Assembly (NCBI GenBank): GCA_965228775.1
Contig: OZ245840.1
Coordinates: 5,146,001-5,210,000, forward strand
From: JANQMY01 sp965228775
Lineage (GTDB): Bacteria; Pseudomonadota; Alphaproteobacteria; JANQMY01
Direction of reading: 5' to 3'
Length of the DNA stretch: 64,000 nucleotides
The notes under the pieces are model-generated. The model worked only from the letters and a program-made list of their open reading frames with translations, made no database searches and was not told where the DNA came from. Made by a program: the position numbers and the translations under genes. This document shows, one piece after another, positions 51,324 to 59,969 of this stretch. The stretch's first letter is position 1; every line of letters begins with the position of its first letter.

Positions 51324-52613
51324 ATGGCGCAACAAACGTGGGCGAACTGGTCCGGCTGGGTTAAATGCGCGCCCAAGAAAATCGAGACGCCTCAATCCGA
51401 AGAAGATCTCAGCGCGGTTGTCCGAAGGGCATCTGGGCCCGTTCGGGTCGCCGGGAGCGGGCACTCATTCACACCACTTGTAGAAACGGACGGCACCATC
51501 ATCGCTATGGATGCTCTTTCCGGTGTGGAACTGTGCAATCTGGAAAAACGCGAGGTGAACATATGGGGCGGCAGCACCATCAGCTCGTTGGGGCTGCCCT
51601 TGAAGGATTTCGACCTGGCGCTCGCCAATCAAGGGGATATTGATAAGCAAACAATAACAGGCGCGATTGGCACGGGGACTCATGGAACTGGACGCGCGCT
51701 TGGCAGCCTGTCCACTCAACTGGCCGCTTTTCGTTTGGTGACGGCATCTGGTGATATTTTGCATTGTTCGCCCGAAGAAAATGCTGATGTGTTTGAAGGC
51801 GGCCGCGTTTCGTTTGGCTCCCTTGGCGTCATGTCCCAAGTGCGTCTGCAGTGCCGGCCGGCGTATAAGCTGGAAGAACACATCTGGCCAATGGATGTGG
51901 ACCATTGTCTAGGGCGCCTTGAAGCTTTCGATGATGCCAATAGGCACTTTGAGTTCTTTTGGTTTCCGTATGCGGATCACGTCATCGCCAAAACCCTAAA
52001 TGAAACCCAAAAGTCGGCACCCGATCCCAGGCCGCCAGAAATGCGGTCAACGCGAGATGCCGAAAACCGGGTGTTTCAAATGGCTTGCGAGGCGGGACGT
52101 TTCCTTCCGTTTCTGAAGCCGCGGCTTCAGAAATATTTGACCAATGCGTCCGGTGAATCCACGCGAATTCGGTGGAGTTGCGAGGCCTTTCCGAGCCCTC
52201 GTACGGTACTGTTCAATGAAATGGAATATGCGATACCGGCTGAGAAGGGCGCTGACTGTGCGCGGGAAATTGCAGCGTTCATTCGCGGCCGCCGCCTCAA
52301 TGTGATGTTTCCGATCGAGTTCAGGCGTGTCGCCGAAGATGATATCTGGCTCAGCCCATTCTATGACCGGCCAAGCGTTACGATTTCCGTTCATCAGTAT
52401 GGGAGGCAGCGATACAAGAAATTCTTCGATGGATGTGAAGCCATCTTCCGGTCCTATGGTGGGCGGCCGCATTGGGGCAAGCTGCACAGTCTTGTGGCAA
52501 AGGATTTTGAAGAAATTTATCCGCGTTGGGATGATTTCTTGAGGCTTCGTGCGCGGCTAGATCCGGATCAGAAATTCGTTAATGGCCATCTGAAACAGGT
52601 TTTCGGCCTCTAA
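51324..52613 (+). CDS. D-arabinono-1,4-lactone oxidase-like FAD oxidoreductase
   Basis: A 429-residue VAO-type flavoprotein. The FAD-binding domain has VAGSGHSF (42-49, the His that carries covalent FAD in relatives), WGGSTISSLG and GAIGTGTHGTG (113-123). The C-terminal ALO domain has FRRVAEDDIWLSPFYDR, and HWGKLHS is the family's terminal motif. It oxidises an aldonolactone or related sugar alcohol at the expense of oxygen or another acceptor. ATG 51324 has GGAG 2-5 bases upstream, and a longer frame from 51276 lacks one. It runs in the same direction as the LLM gene. Confidence 0.9.
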   Translation: MAQQTWANWSGWVKCAPKKIETPQSEEDLSAVVRRASGPVRVAGSGHSFTPLVETDGTIIAMDALSGVELCNLEKREVNIWGGSTISSLGLPLKDFDLALANQGDIDKQTITGAIGTGTHGTGRALGSLSTQLAAFRLVTASGDILHCSPEENADVFEGGRVSFGSLGVMSQVRLQCRPAYKLEEHIWPMDVDHCLGRLEAFDDANRHFEFFWFPYADHVIAKTLNETQKSAPDPRPPEMRSTRDAENRVFQMACEAGRFLPFLKPRLQKYLTNASGESTRIRWSCEAFPSPRTVLFNEMEYAIPAEKGADCAREIAAFIRGRRLNVMFPIEFRRVAEDDIWLSPFYDRPSVTISVHQYGRQRYKKFFDGCEAIFRSYGGRPHWGKLHSLVAKDFEEIYPRWDDFLRLRARLDPDQKFVNGHLKQVFGL

Positions 52614-52619
52614 AGTTGC

Positions 52620-52835
52620 CTATTCGAAAATCGCGACGGTTTGACCTTCTTTGACGGGGTCACCTTCGGCCACCAATACTTCGACCACTTTTCCGTCCGT
52701 TGGTGCCGATACCGGTATTTCCATTTTCATGGACTCTAGAATGATGATGGGATCTTCTTCTTCCAAGGCGTCACCGGCCTTCGCTTCAATTTTCCAAACC
52801 TTGCCGGTGACATCGGCCTTTACTTCCACGGACAT
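52620..52835 (-). CDS. Stand-alone biotin/lipoyl carrier domain protein
   Basis: A 71-residue biotinyl domain, with the attachment loop ESMKMEIP and the modified Lys at position 37. Strand pattern and symmetry (DVTGKVWKIEAKAGDAL and the mirrored GKVVEVLVAEGDPVKEGQ) are typical of carboxylase carrier domains. It has no linker or carboxylase domain and so must work with a separate enzyme not encoded here. Its stop is just 7 bp from the convergent lactone-oxidase-like stop. Confidence 0.93.
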   Translation of the reverse strand: MSVEVKADVTGKVWKIEAKAGDALEEEDPIIILESMKMEIPVSAPTDGKVVEVLVAEGDPVKEGQTVAIFE

Positions 52836-52893
52836 GTGGCCCCCTTATTATCAGTCTTGATTGGCTTCATTCATAGACGATTGATGCGACGGA

Positions 52894-53295
52894 TCAAGAC
52901 GGATGTGACAACGTTGATGTGAGCTTGCCATCTTCAGCGCGCTGCCGGAAACAAGTGCGGCTTCCCAAGTGGCAGGCCGGGCCGGTTTGATCCACTTTCA
53001 AGAGAATAGTGTCGCCATCGCAATCGATCTGAAAGTCCACAAGCTTCTGTACATGGCCCGAGCTTTCGCCCTTTCGCCAGTATTTCTGCCGTGAGCGCGA
53101 CCAATAGGTAACCCAGCCGGTCTTCAATGTCTGCCTCACGGCATCCGCGTTCATCCAAGCCATCATCAACACATCGCCGTTCTCGGCATCCTGTGCAATG
53201 GCCGGGACCAAGCCATCCGTATTGAAGGCCAGTTCGCCCAGCACAGCGTCAGCGGCTTGAGGGCGAAACCCAGGTGCGGGTGTAAAGTCAGTCAT
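52894..53295 (-). CDS. hisI: Phosphoribosyl-AMP cyclohydrolase
   Basis: A 133-residue HisI, third step of histidine biosynthesis (opening of the PR-AMP purine ring). Conserved segments are VLMMAWMNADAVRQTL, WSRSRQKYWRKGESSG, and the metal site CDGDTILLKV with GPACHLGSRTCF, giving three zinc cysteines. It is not fused to HisE. Its start overlaps the metC stop by 4 bp (ATGA), so the two unrelated amino-acid genes form one operon. Homology is unambiguous. Confidence 0.96.
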   Translation of the reverse strand: MTDFTPAPGFRPQAADAVLGELAFNTDGLVPAIAQDAENGDVLMMAWMNADAVRQTLKTGWVTYWSRSRQKYWRKGESSGHVQKLVDFQIDCDGDTILLKVDQTGPACHLGSRTCFRQRAEDGKLTSTLSHPS

Positions 53296-54449
53296 GGGGA
53301 TGCCTTTGCGAGTTGCTTAAACCCGTTTTCAAGGTCTCTGATAAGGTCTTGTGGGTCTTCGAGGCCTATATGGTAGCGAATTCCAGCTTTTGAAGTATCC
53401 CAGTTTGTGGCTGTGCGGCTGTCCGACGGATCTATGGTGATCGCAAGGCTTTCATATCCGCCGAACGAGTAACCGATGCCGAAATGCTGATAGCTATCAA
53501 TCATCGCATCGACTGCGTCATCCGGCGAATGCCTTAGGGTCACACTGAATGTTCCCGAAGCACCGGAAAAGTCGCGCTTCCAAAGGTCATGCTGGGGGTG
53601 AGAGGGCAAAGCCGGATGGAGGACCTTCTCGACTTCCGGCCGTGCTGCGAGCCACTTAGCGACCGCAAGGCCATTTTCCTGGTGCTGGCGCATGCGAACA
53701 CCGAGCGTCCGCAAACCACGTTGCGCCAAATAGATGTCGTCAGGGCCAACCGAGCTTCCCAACACGCTATGCATCTTGAACAAAGTTGGCCAGTGTTGCT
53801 GGGAAGAAGTGATGCTGCCCATCAGCAGATCAGAGTGCCCTCCGACATATTTTGTGATCGATTGTAGTGAGATATCGACTCCCAGATCGAACGGTTTCAT
53901 GAAGTAGGGAGATGCCCACGTATTGTCCGTGATCACCATAACGCCGCGCTTATGGGCTGCTTCTGCGATGGCAGGGATATCTTGCACTTCGAAGGTTTGA
54001 GACCCCGGCGATTCGCAAAACACAAGCCGCGTATTGTCCCTGATCAGATTGTCGATATCAGCGCCGATGGTTGGCTCATAGAAGGTCGTTTCGACACCCA
54101 TGCGTTCGAGGACCAGATCACAAAAGCGCCTCGTGGGGGCATAGCAGCTGTCCGTTACCAGGATGTGGTCACCCGCCGAGGCGAAAGCCAATAGCGTCGT
54201 ACTAATGGCGGCAAGACCAGAGGGGGTCAGAACGGCGTCATAGCCGCCGTCAAGTTCGGCCAAGCCCTTCTTGAAGGCATAGGCTGCTGGCGATCCGCGC
54301 CTGCCATAATTGTACTTCAGGTCATGTGATTTGAGGGCCTTGGCGTCCGGAAGCAGGACGGTGGATGCATGATAGACCGGCGGATTGACAACTTTCATGT
54401 CATCGTCAAACTTGCGCCCTGTCGTGACGAGCTTTGTATCTTCTTTCAT
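53292..54449 (-). CDS. metC: Cystathionine beta-lyase
   Basis: A 385-residue Cys/Met-metabolism PLP enzyme. The PLP Lys200 is in SITKYVGGHSD, the phosphate-cup YNYGRRGSP (46-54) precedes LTPSGLAAIST, and the aspartate D175 pairs with the pyridine nitrogen (VITDNTWASP). The pattern fits MetC (cystathionine to homocysteine). Gamma-lyase or related activities cannot be excluded. ATG 54449 has AGGT upstream. It overlaps hisI and lies divergent to the aap operon. Confidence 0.92.
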   Translation of the reverse strand: MKEDTKLVTTGRKFDDDMKVVNPPVYHASTVLLPDAKALKSHDLKYNYGRRGSPAAYAFKKGLAELDGGYDAVLTPSGLAAISTTLLAFASAGDHILVTDSCYAPTRRFCDLVLERMGVETTFYEPTIGADIDNLIRDNTRLVFCESPGSQTFEVQDIPAIAEAAHKRGVMVITDNTWASPYFMKPFDLGVDISLQSITKYVGGHSDLLMGSITSSQQHWPTLFKMHSVLGSSVGPDDIYLAQRGLRTLGVRMRQHQENGLAVAKWLAARPEVEKVLHPALPSHPQHDLWKRDFSGASGTFSVTLRHSPDDAVDAMIDSYQHFGIGYSFGGYESLAITIDPSDSRTATNWDTSKAGIRYHIGLEDPQDLIRDLENGFKQLAKASP

Positions 54450-54593
54450 CTGTATACCTAGTGAATCACATCGAGCCACGCCAACTGGATCACCGCCTCG
54501 GCCTCAGTTTGGTGGTGATCAAAAGTTGTGGCACAAACGTGGTGTTTTTGACAGGCTGACGCATACAGCGCAAGCGGTTGGGGAAGAGGAATA

Positions 54594-55673
54594 ATGTCAA
54601 TTTTGCGGGTCACCGCACTCCTGTTTGTTGCGTTTATCGCAGCTTGTGGCGAACGCAATCAGCCATCCGGGGCCATACCTAGTTCAGACGGAGCTTCGGG
54701 GACCGCAGCCGCCACATCGGGTGGGCGAACGTTGGATGCCGTTCGCGCAAAGGGGTTTGTGCAATGTGGCGTAAGCCAGGGGCTTCCTGGGTTTTCTAAT
54801 CCCGATGATAGAGGGAATTGGACCGGCATCGATGCTGAGTTTTGCCGCGCTGTGGCGGCCGCCATTTTCGGCGACTCCTCAAAGGTTAAATTCACGGCGC
54901 TGTCGTCAAAAGAACGCTTCACCGCGCTCCAATCCGGCGAAATCGATGTCTTGTCCCGCAACACGACGTTCTCTATGTCGCGCGACACGAATCTGGGCTT
55001 GGACTTTGTCGGGGTGAATTACTACGACGGCCAGGGCATGATGGTGCGCAAGAGTTCGCGGGTCACGAGCGCGACGCAGCTCGATGGGGCGACCGTATGC
55101 ACGAACTCCGGCACCACGACAGAACTCAATATTTCCGACTATTTCCGCACCAATGGTCTGAAGTTTGATCTTGTTGCATTTGAGAAAAGTGACGAGGTTG
55201 TGGCCGCCTATGACGCCGGACGGTGCGATGTGTACACGACGGATCAATCCGCGCTCTATGCGGATCGGCTGAAACTACAAAGCCCTGATGAGCATATGGT
55301 ATTGCCTGAGGTAATTTCAAAGGAGCCGCTGGGCCCATCGGTCCGGCAGGGGGATGCTCAGTGGGCGGACATCGTGCGCTGGACCCACAATGCAATGCTG
55401 ACGGCGGAGGAGCTTGGGGTCACATCTCAGAATGTGGACGAAAAAGCCACGTCAACGAACCCCGAAATACGACGGCTGCTTGGCAAGGAAGGCGCCTTTG
55501 GCGAAGGCCTTGGATTGACCAATGAGTGGGCGTTTAACATCGTTAAGCAAGTTGGCAACTACGGAGAGGTCTTTGAGCGGACGGTGGGGCTAGAGTCGCC
55601 ATTGCAAATTGAGCGTGGCCTAAATGCTTTGTGGACGGAAGGCGGATTGCAATACGCACCGCCTATTCGATGA
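54594..55673 (+). CDS. aapJ: Amino-acid ABC transporter, substrate-binding lipoprotein
   Basis: A 359-residue AapJ-type binding protein. The N-terminus is a lipoprotein signal (lipobox FIAAC, Cys18) rather than the cleaved signal usual for AapJ. Conserved segments are GRTLDAVRAKGFVQCGVSQG, GFSNPDDRGNWTGIDAEFCRA, and the later CTNSGTTTELNISDYFR. The Aap system takes up a broad range of L-amino acids. It is the first gene of aapJQMP, with GAGG upstream of the ATG. The lipid anchor would keep it at a membrane. Confidence 0.95.
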   Translation: MSILRVTALLFVAFIAACGERNQPSGAIPSSDGASGTAAATSGGRTLDAVRAKGFVQCGVSQGLPGFSNPDDRGNWTGIDAEFCRAVAAAIFGDSSKVKFTALSSKERFTALQSGEIDVLSRNTTFSMSRDTNLGLDFVGVNYYDGQGMMVRKSSRVTSATQLDGATVCTNSGTTTELNISDYFRTNGLKFDLVAFEKSDEVVAAYDAGRCDVYTTDQSALYADRLKLQSPDEHMVLPEVISKEPLGPSVRQGDAQWADIVRWTHNAMLTAEELGVTSQNVDEKATSTNPEIRRLLGKEGAFGEGLGLTNEWAFNIVKQVGNYGEVFERTVGLESPLQIERGLNALWTEGGLQYAPPIR

Positions 55674-55679
55674 GGCTGC

Positions 55680-56714
55680 ATGAACAGTTCATCCGCTTCT
55701 AAATCCAAGCAGAATTCGGTAACGGAAAAAGTCCAGCAGATATGGTTTCACGAGACGTATCGTGGGTATTTGGTTCAGGGTCTTTTGGTCCTCTTTATTC
55801 TCTGGGCGTTTATTGGAATCGCGCAAAACGTTGCCGAAAACCTCAGCCGGCAACAGATTGCCTCCGGGTTTGGATTTCTGGACACCACGTCAGGGTTTGT
55901 TATCAGCCAGAGATTGGTTGAATACAGCGAGACGTCCTCTTATGGCCGCGCGCTCTATGTGGGTTTCGTAAACACGCTTGCGGTTGCCATTGTCGGCATC
56001 GCGCTTGCCACAATATTGGGCTTCGCCATTGGTATCTCGCGGCTGTCATCAAACTGGCTGCTGTCACGCTTTGCGACCAGCTATATCGAGATATTGCGAA
56101 ACGTACCGCTGCTGCTTCAAATTTTCTTCTTATACTTCGGCGTTCTTCGTGCGCTGCCTTTCCCTCAGGAAGCCTTCTCGATCGGCCAACTGATTTTTCT
56201 GGACAATCGCGGACTTCATTTTCCCATTCTCGTATGGGGCGCGGAAGGGCTGGGGTGGAGCGTCCCGGAACTGGGGCGCTTTAACTTCTCAGGCGGCGCA
56301 AATGTCAGTCCGGAATATCTGTCGCTTCTTCTGGCGCTGACACTATACACGGCCTCCTTCATTGCGGAGATCGTGCGGGCGGGTATTCAGTCGGTTCCGG
56401 CAGGGCAGCTAGAGGCCGCAAGAGCGCTTGGGCTGAAACGAGGGCAGATATTGCGTTTTGTCGTATTGCCTCAAGCGTTGCGAGTCATCGTGCCGCCTCT
56501 GACGAGCCAATATCTCAATCTGACCAAGAACTCTTCGCTGGCGGTGTTTATCGCCTATCCTGAATTGGTATCCATCGCGGGGATCACCCTCAATCAAACG
56601 GGGCAAGCGATTGAGGTCTTGAGTATTGCCATGATCGTGTATCTGGCGCTCAGCCTACTGACGTCTTTGATCATGAATTGGTACTATGCCCGCACTGAAC
56701 CGGCGGGGCGTTAG
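55680..56714 (+). CDS. aapQ: Amino-acid ABC transporter permease AapQ
   Basis: A 344-residue permease of the HisM/AapQ type with a long loop insertion between the first helices (about 50-110, including FGFLDTTSGFVISQR) that marks AapQ. The EAA-like motif ARALGLKRGQILRFVVLPQALR contacts the ATPase. It forms the channel with AapM. Spacing from aapJ is 6 bp. About eight helices are visible. Confidence 0.94.
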   Translation: MNSSSASKSKQNSVTEKVQQIWFHETYRGYLVQGLLVLFILWAFIGIAQNVAENLSRQQIASGFGFLDTTSGFVISQRLVEYSETSSYGRALYVGFVNTLAVAIVGIALATILGFAIGISRLSSNWLLSRFATSYIEILRNVPLLLQIFFLYFGVLRALPFPQEAFSIGQLIFLDNRGLHFPILVWGAEGLGWSVPELGRFNFSGGANVSPEYLSLLLALTLYTASFIAEIVRAGIQSVPAGQLEAARALGLKRGQILRFVVLPQALRVIVPPLTSQYLNLTKNSSLAVFIAYPELVSIAGITLNQTGQAIEVLSIAMIVYLALSLLTSLIMNWYYARTEPAGR

Positions 56715-56717
56715 ACT

Positions 56718-57824
56718 ATGGCTCACAAGAACATGCCAGTTTCTCCGGCCGATTGGGTGCGAACAAACCTGTTCTCAACGCCTCTGGATGGATTTATCAC
56801 CATCGCCGTGGCGGTGCTTCTTGTATTGACACTTTGGCCCGCCATGAACTGGGCTCTCTTGTCCGCTGTCTGGACAGGGCAAGACGGCGCCGCATGCCGT
56901 GCAGAAGGTGCAGGCGCATGCTGGCCATTCATCGGTGCTAAATTCAATCAATTTGTGTTCGGCCGTTATCCCATTGAGGAACAGTGGCGCGTGCTGCTGG
57001 TTTTCGCTTTGGGGGGCATATCTATCGGATGGCTCGCTTGGCCCTCGGCACCCCGTAAGACCAGTGTTGCCGTATTTCTCCTCGTGGCGTTTCCGGTTGT
57101 AGCCGCGCTCCTGTTGGCTGGGGGCATGTTTGGATTGACGCCAGTGGAAACCAACCTCTGGGGCGGGATGCTGATTACGTTGGTTGTCGCGTTTGTTGGT
57201 ATCGTTGCCTCGCTTCCGCTGGGTGTCTTGCTGGCTCTCGGGCGGCAGTCCGAATTACCGGTCGTTCGGCTGGTTTGTGTGGGCTTCATTGAGTTCTGGC
57301 GGGCGGTGCCGCTGGTCATTTTTCTGTTTATGGCCAGCAATATGTTACCGCTGTTCTTTCCGGCCGGTGTAACGGTGGACAAGCTGGTCCGCGCGCTGGT
57401 GGCTGTGGCTCTGTTTAGTTCCGCATATATGGCCGAAGTGGTTCGAGGGGGGCTCCAAGCAGTTCCGAAAGGCCAATTTGAAGCAGCGCTTTCCCTCGGT
57501 ATGGGGTATTGGCGTGCGATGGCATTTATTGTCCTTCCTCAAGCGCTGAAACATGTGCTTCCCGGCATCGTCAATACATTCATCGGCCTGTTTAAGGATA
57601 CATCCTTGGTCTACGTGATTGGCCTCTTTGACATGCTGGGCGTGATCACGGTTAATCTAACCGACCCTACTTGGTTCTCCGCCCAGACGGCTGCTACCGG
57701 GTATGTTTTTGTTGCCTTCGTCTTTTGGGCATTCTGTTTTGCCATGTCTCGCTATTCTGTTCGCCTCGAAGCGAATCTGGAACAGTCCCGAGATACAGCC
57801 TCCAAACTTGCGACTCTCCGATGA
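56718..57824 (+). CDS. aapM: Amino-acid ABC transporter permease AapM
   Basis: A 368-residue permease homologous to AapM: an N-terminal helix pair, then a core with FIEFWRAVPLVIFLFM and the EAA-like loop FEAALSLGMGYWRAMAFIVLPQALKHV split over the motif. Its last bases overlap aapP by 4 bp (ATGA). Partner of AapQ in the heterodimeric channel. Confidence 0.94.
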   Translation: MAHKNMPVSPADWVRTNLFSTPLDGFITIAVAVLLVLTLWPAMNWALLSAVWTGQDGAACRAEGAGACWPFIGAKFNQFVFGRYPIEEQWRVLLVFALGGISIGWLAWPSAPRKTSVAVFLLVAFPVVAALLLAGGMFGLTPVETNLWGGMLITLVVAFVGIVASLPLGVLLALGRQSELPVVRLVCVGFIEFWRAVPLVIFLFMASNMLPLFFPAGVTVDKLVRALVAVALFSSAYMAEVVRGGLQAVPKGQFEAALSLGMGYWRAMAFIVLPQALKHVLPGIVNTFIGLFKDTSLVYVIGLFDMLGVITVNLTDPTWFSAQTAATGYVFVAFVFWAFCFAMSRYSVRLEANLEQSRDTASKLATLR

Positions 57825-58591
57825 CCGAAGAAAAAAGTTCGTCTCCAGACGAAATCATTCAGATTGCAAATCTTAACAAACGCTTCGGCGATCTTCATGT
57901 TTTGAAAGATGTAAATCTATCGGTGAAGCAAGGGGACAAGATTGTCGTTTGTGGTCCGTCCGGGTCCGGGAAGTCGACGCTCATTCGATGCATCAACCGG
58001 TTGGAAGCACACGATAGTGGAACCATCATTGTCGACGGGAATGTGCTGGATGAAGACCTGCGGGTTGTTGATGAGGTGCGCCGGGAAGTCGGCATGGTCT
58101 TTCAGCAGTTCAACCTGTTCCCTCATTTGTCGATATTGGACAATTGCACGCTGGCGCCCATACAAGTGCGCAAAATGGACCGTGAGGCGGCAGAGCAGCA
58201 GGCGATGGCACTTCTAGAGCGGGTTCGCATTCCCGAACAAGCGCACAAATTTCCAAATCAGCTTTCCGGCGGTCAACAGCAACGTGCGGCCATTGCGCGT
58301 TCGCTTTGCATGACTCCCAAAGTGATGCTGTTTGACGAGCCGACTTCCGCCCTCGACCCGGAAATGATCAAAGAGGTGCTCGACGTAATGCTGGATCTCG
58401 CGGAAGGCGGCATGACCATGATTGTGGTGACCCATGAAATGGGATTTGCCCGTACGGTGGCCGACCGCGTCGTCTTCATGGATGATGGCCGCATCCTGGA
58501 GGAAGCCCCGCCGGCATCATTTTTTGAGAATCCGGAACACGCCAGAACCAAAGAGTTCTTGAGTCAGATCCTCGATCAGAACAACGATTAG
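57821..58591 (+). CDS. aapP: Amino-acid ABC transporter ATP-binding protein
   Basis: A 256-residue ATPase of the HisP/AapP group: Walker A GPSGSGKST (45-53), Q-loop VFQQFNLFPH, signature LSGGQQQRAAIARSLC, Walker B VMLFDEPTSALD and the switch His in VVTHEMGF. It energises AapQM. ATG 57821 overlaps the aapM stop (ATGA). A longer frame from 57671 lies inside aapM. The GNAT gene converges on it with a 4-bp overlap of stop codons. Confidence 0.97.
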   Translation: MTEEKSSSPDEIIQIANLNKRFGDLHVLKDVNLSVKQGDKIVVCGPSGSGKSTLIRCINRLEAHDSGTIIVDGNVLDEDLRVVDEVRREVGMVFQQFNLFPHLSILDNCTLAPIQVRKMDREAAEQQAMALLERVRIPEQAHKFPNQLSGGQQQRAAIARSLCMTPKVMLFDEPTSALDPEMIKEVLDVMLDLAEGGMTMIVVTHEMGFARTVADRVVFMDDGRILEEAPPASFFENPEHARTKEFLSQILDQNND

Positions 58592-59127
58592 TCCTCGAAC
58601 GGCGTCAAGGTTTCGGTTGTTCTTCCGTAGGCGGTAAATCCAGACTTTTGATAGAGGGGCAGGGCTGCGGGATGGTCGCACGTGCAGGTTTGCAGGTGCA
58701 CCCGTTTGGTCGATTTGCGCCAAGCACGTTGCAGCACCGCTTGTAGAAACGGCTTGCTGAGGCCTTTTCCAATGTGGTCGGGCATCAAGCCGAAAAATGT
58801 GATTTCCACATCTGGCATGAGGCGAAAGTCTATCTCCGAAAAGCCCGCAATCTGCGCATCCGAATAGAGGCAATGAATTTCCACTGCATCGTCGTGGATG
58901 GTTTTGGACAGCTTTTCGTCACTCCACCATTTGCGATTGACCCATAGGTAATCGCGTCCGACAGCATCATAGAGATATCGGTAAAAGGCGACGGAGGGGT
59001 TCTCCTCCCGAACCAGCCTGACACTTTCATCAAAGGGACTCGAACTGAGAGTGGTGGGCCTCGCCTTCATCTCTAGGAAGGTGACCACCGTAGAAACCGG
59101 CAATGGGCGGTTCGTGTCCTGCTTCAT
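58588..59127 (-). CDS. GNAT family N-acetyltransferase
   Basis: A 179-residue GNAT. Acetyl-CoA-binding strand and loop are FFGLMPDHIGKGLSKPFL (about 114-131), an R/Q-x-x-G-x-G/A-like motif in a slightly degenerate form, with the terminal strand CDHPAALPLYQKSGFTAYG. Acceptor unknown. The start overlaps the sulfurtransferase stop by 4 bp (ATGA), so it is the last gene of the cysK-sseA-GNAT operon. A longer frame to 59160 is rejected for this reason. Confidence 0.87.
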   Translation of the reverse strand: MKQDTNRPLPVSTVVTFLEMKARPTTLSSSPFDESVRLVREENPSVAFYRYLYDAVGRDYLWVNRKWWSDEKLSKTIHDDAVEIHCLYSDAQIAGFSEIDFRLMPDVEITFFGLMPDHIGKGLSKPFLQAVLQRAWRKSTKRVHLQTCTCDHPAALPLYQKSGFTAYGRTTETLTPFED

Positions 59128-59969
59128 TTTTCTAGCGGTAGGTCCTGGCGCGCGCCCCATTCTGCCCAGGAGCCATCATAAAGCGGAGCATTGGGCGCAT
59201 TCACCTGGTGAAGCGCTAATCGGAGGATGGCCGCAGTCACGCCAGATCCACAAGATGTGATGATGGGCGACTTTAGATCCAATCCGGCTGTTTCGAATAC
59301 GGATGAGATTTCACCTGCCGGTTTGAGTTCACCGGTGTCCTGCAGAAGGGACTTGTAATGTACATTTTTTGACGTCGGAATATGTCCGCCCCGGACACCA
59401 GGACGCGGCTCCGGTTCCTGCGCAAGAAATCTAGCTGGCCCCCGAGCATCCGCCACCTGAGTGTCCTCTTTCGATAACGTTGCCAGGACTGCTTCGGCGT
59501 CTGCCACCATCTCGGTGTTTAGCGTGGCTGTGAATTGGGCCGAAGGCTTCGGATGTGTTTTATCCGTCACCGGCCTTTGTTCCGCCTGCCATTTGGGGAA
59601 GCCGCCATCGAGAACGGCGACGTTTTTGTGGCCGAACACGCGGCACATCCACCAAAGACGGGCAGCGCTAAACAAGCCCGCCCCATCATAAGAGATCACT
59701 TTGTGCCGGTTTCCGATGCCAAGCTCCGACATGCGTTGGGCAAAGAAGTCTGGCTCCGGCAGCATGTGCGGCAGTGGAGACGTCGGGTGGCTGATCGCAT
59801 CGAGATCAGCGAAGACGGCACCTGGAATATGTGCTCGTTTAAATTCAGCACGCGCATCTCGTTTCATGTCCGGCAGGTACCAAGACACATCCACAATCGC
59901 GATTTTGTCGTCGGTTAGATGCTCCGCCAACCAGTTGGTTGTTACCAAGCCCGATGCGAGATCACTCAA
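59124..59969 (-). CDS. sseA: 3-mercaptopyruvate sulfurtransferase
   Basis: A two-domain rhodanese of 281 residues from the TTG at 59969. The inactive N-terminal domain (VDVSWYLPDMKRDARAEF, AHIPGAVFADLD) and the catalytic C-terminal domain end in ITSCGSGVTAAI, where Cys240 forms the persulfide. The CGSGVT loop marks mercaptopyruvate, not thiosulfate, preference. The TTG lies inside the last codons of cysK with AGGA about 10 bases upstream. GTG 60008 (294 residues) and TTG 59948 are alternatives. Cotranscription with cysteine synthase makes sense for sulfur metabolism. Confidence 0.9.
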   Translation of the reverse strand: MSDLASGLVTTNWLAEHLTDDKIAIVDVSWYLPDMKRDARAEFKRAHIPGAVFADLDAISHPTSPLPHMLPEPDFFAQRMSELGIGNRHKVISYDGAGLFSAARLWWMCRVFGHKNVAVLDGGFPKWQAEQRPVTDKTHPKPSAQFTATLNTEMVADAEAVLATLSKEDTQVADARGPARFLAQEPEPRPGVRGGHIPTSKNVHYKSLLQDTGELKPAGEISSVFETAGLDLKSPIITSCGSGVTAAILRLALHQVNAPNAPLYDGSWAEWGARQDLPLEK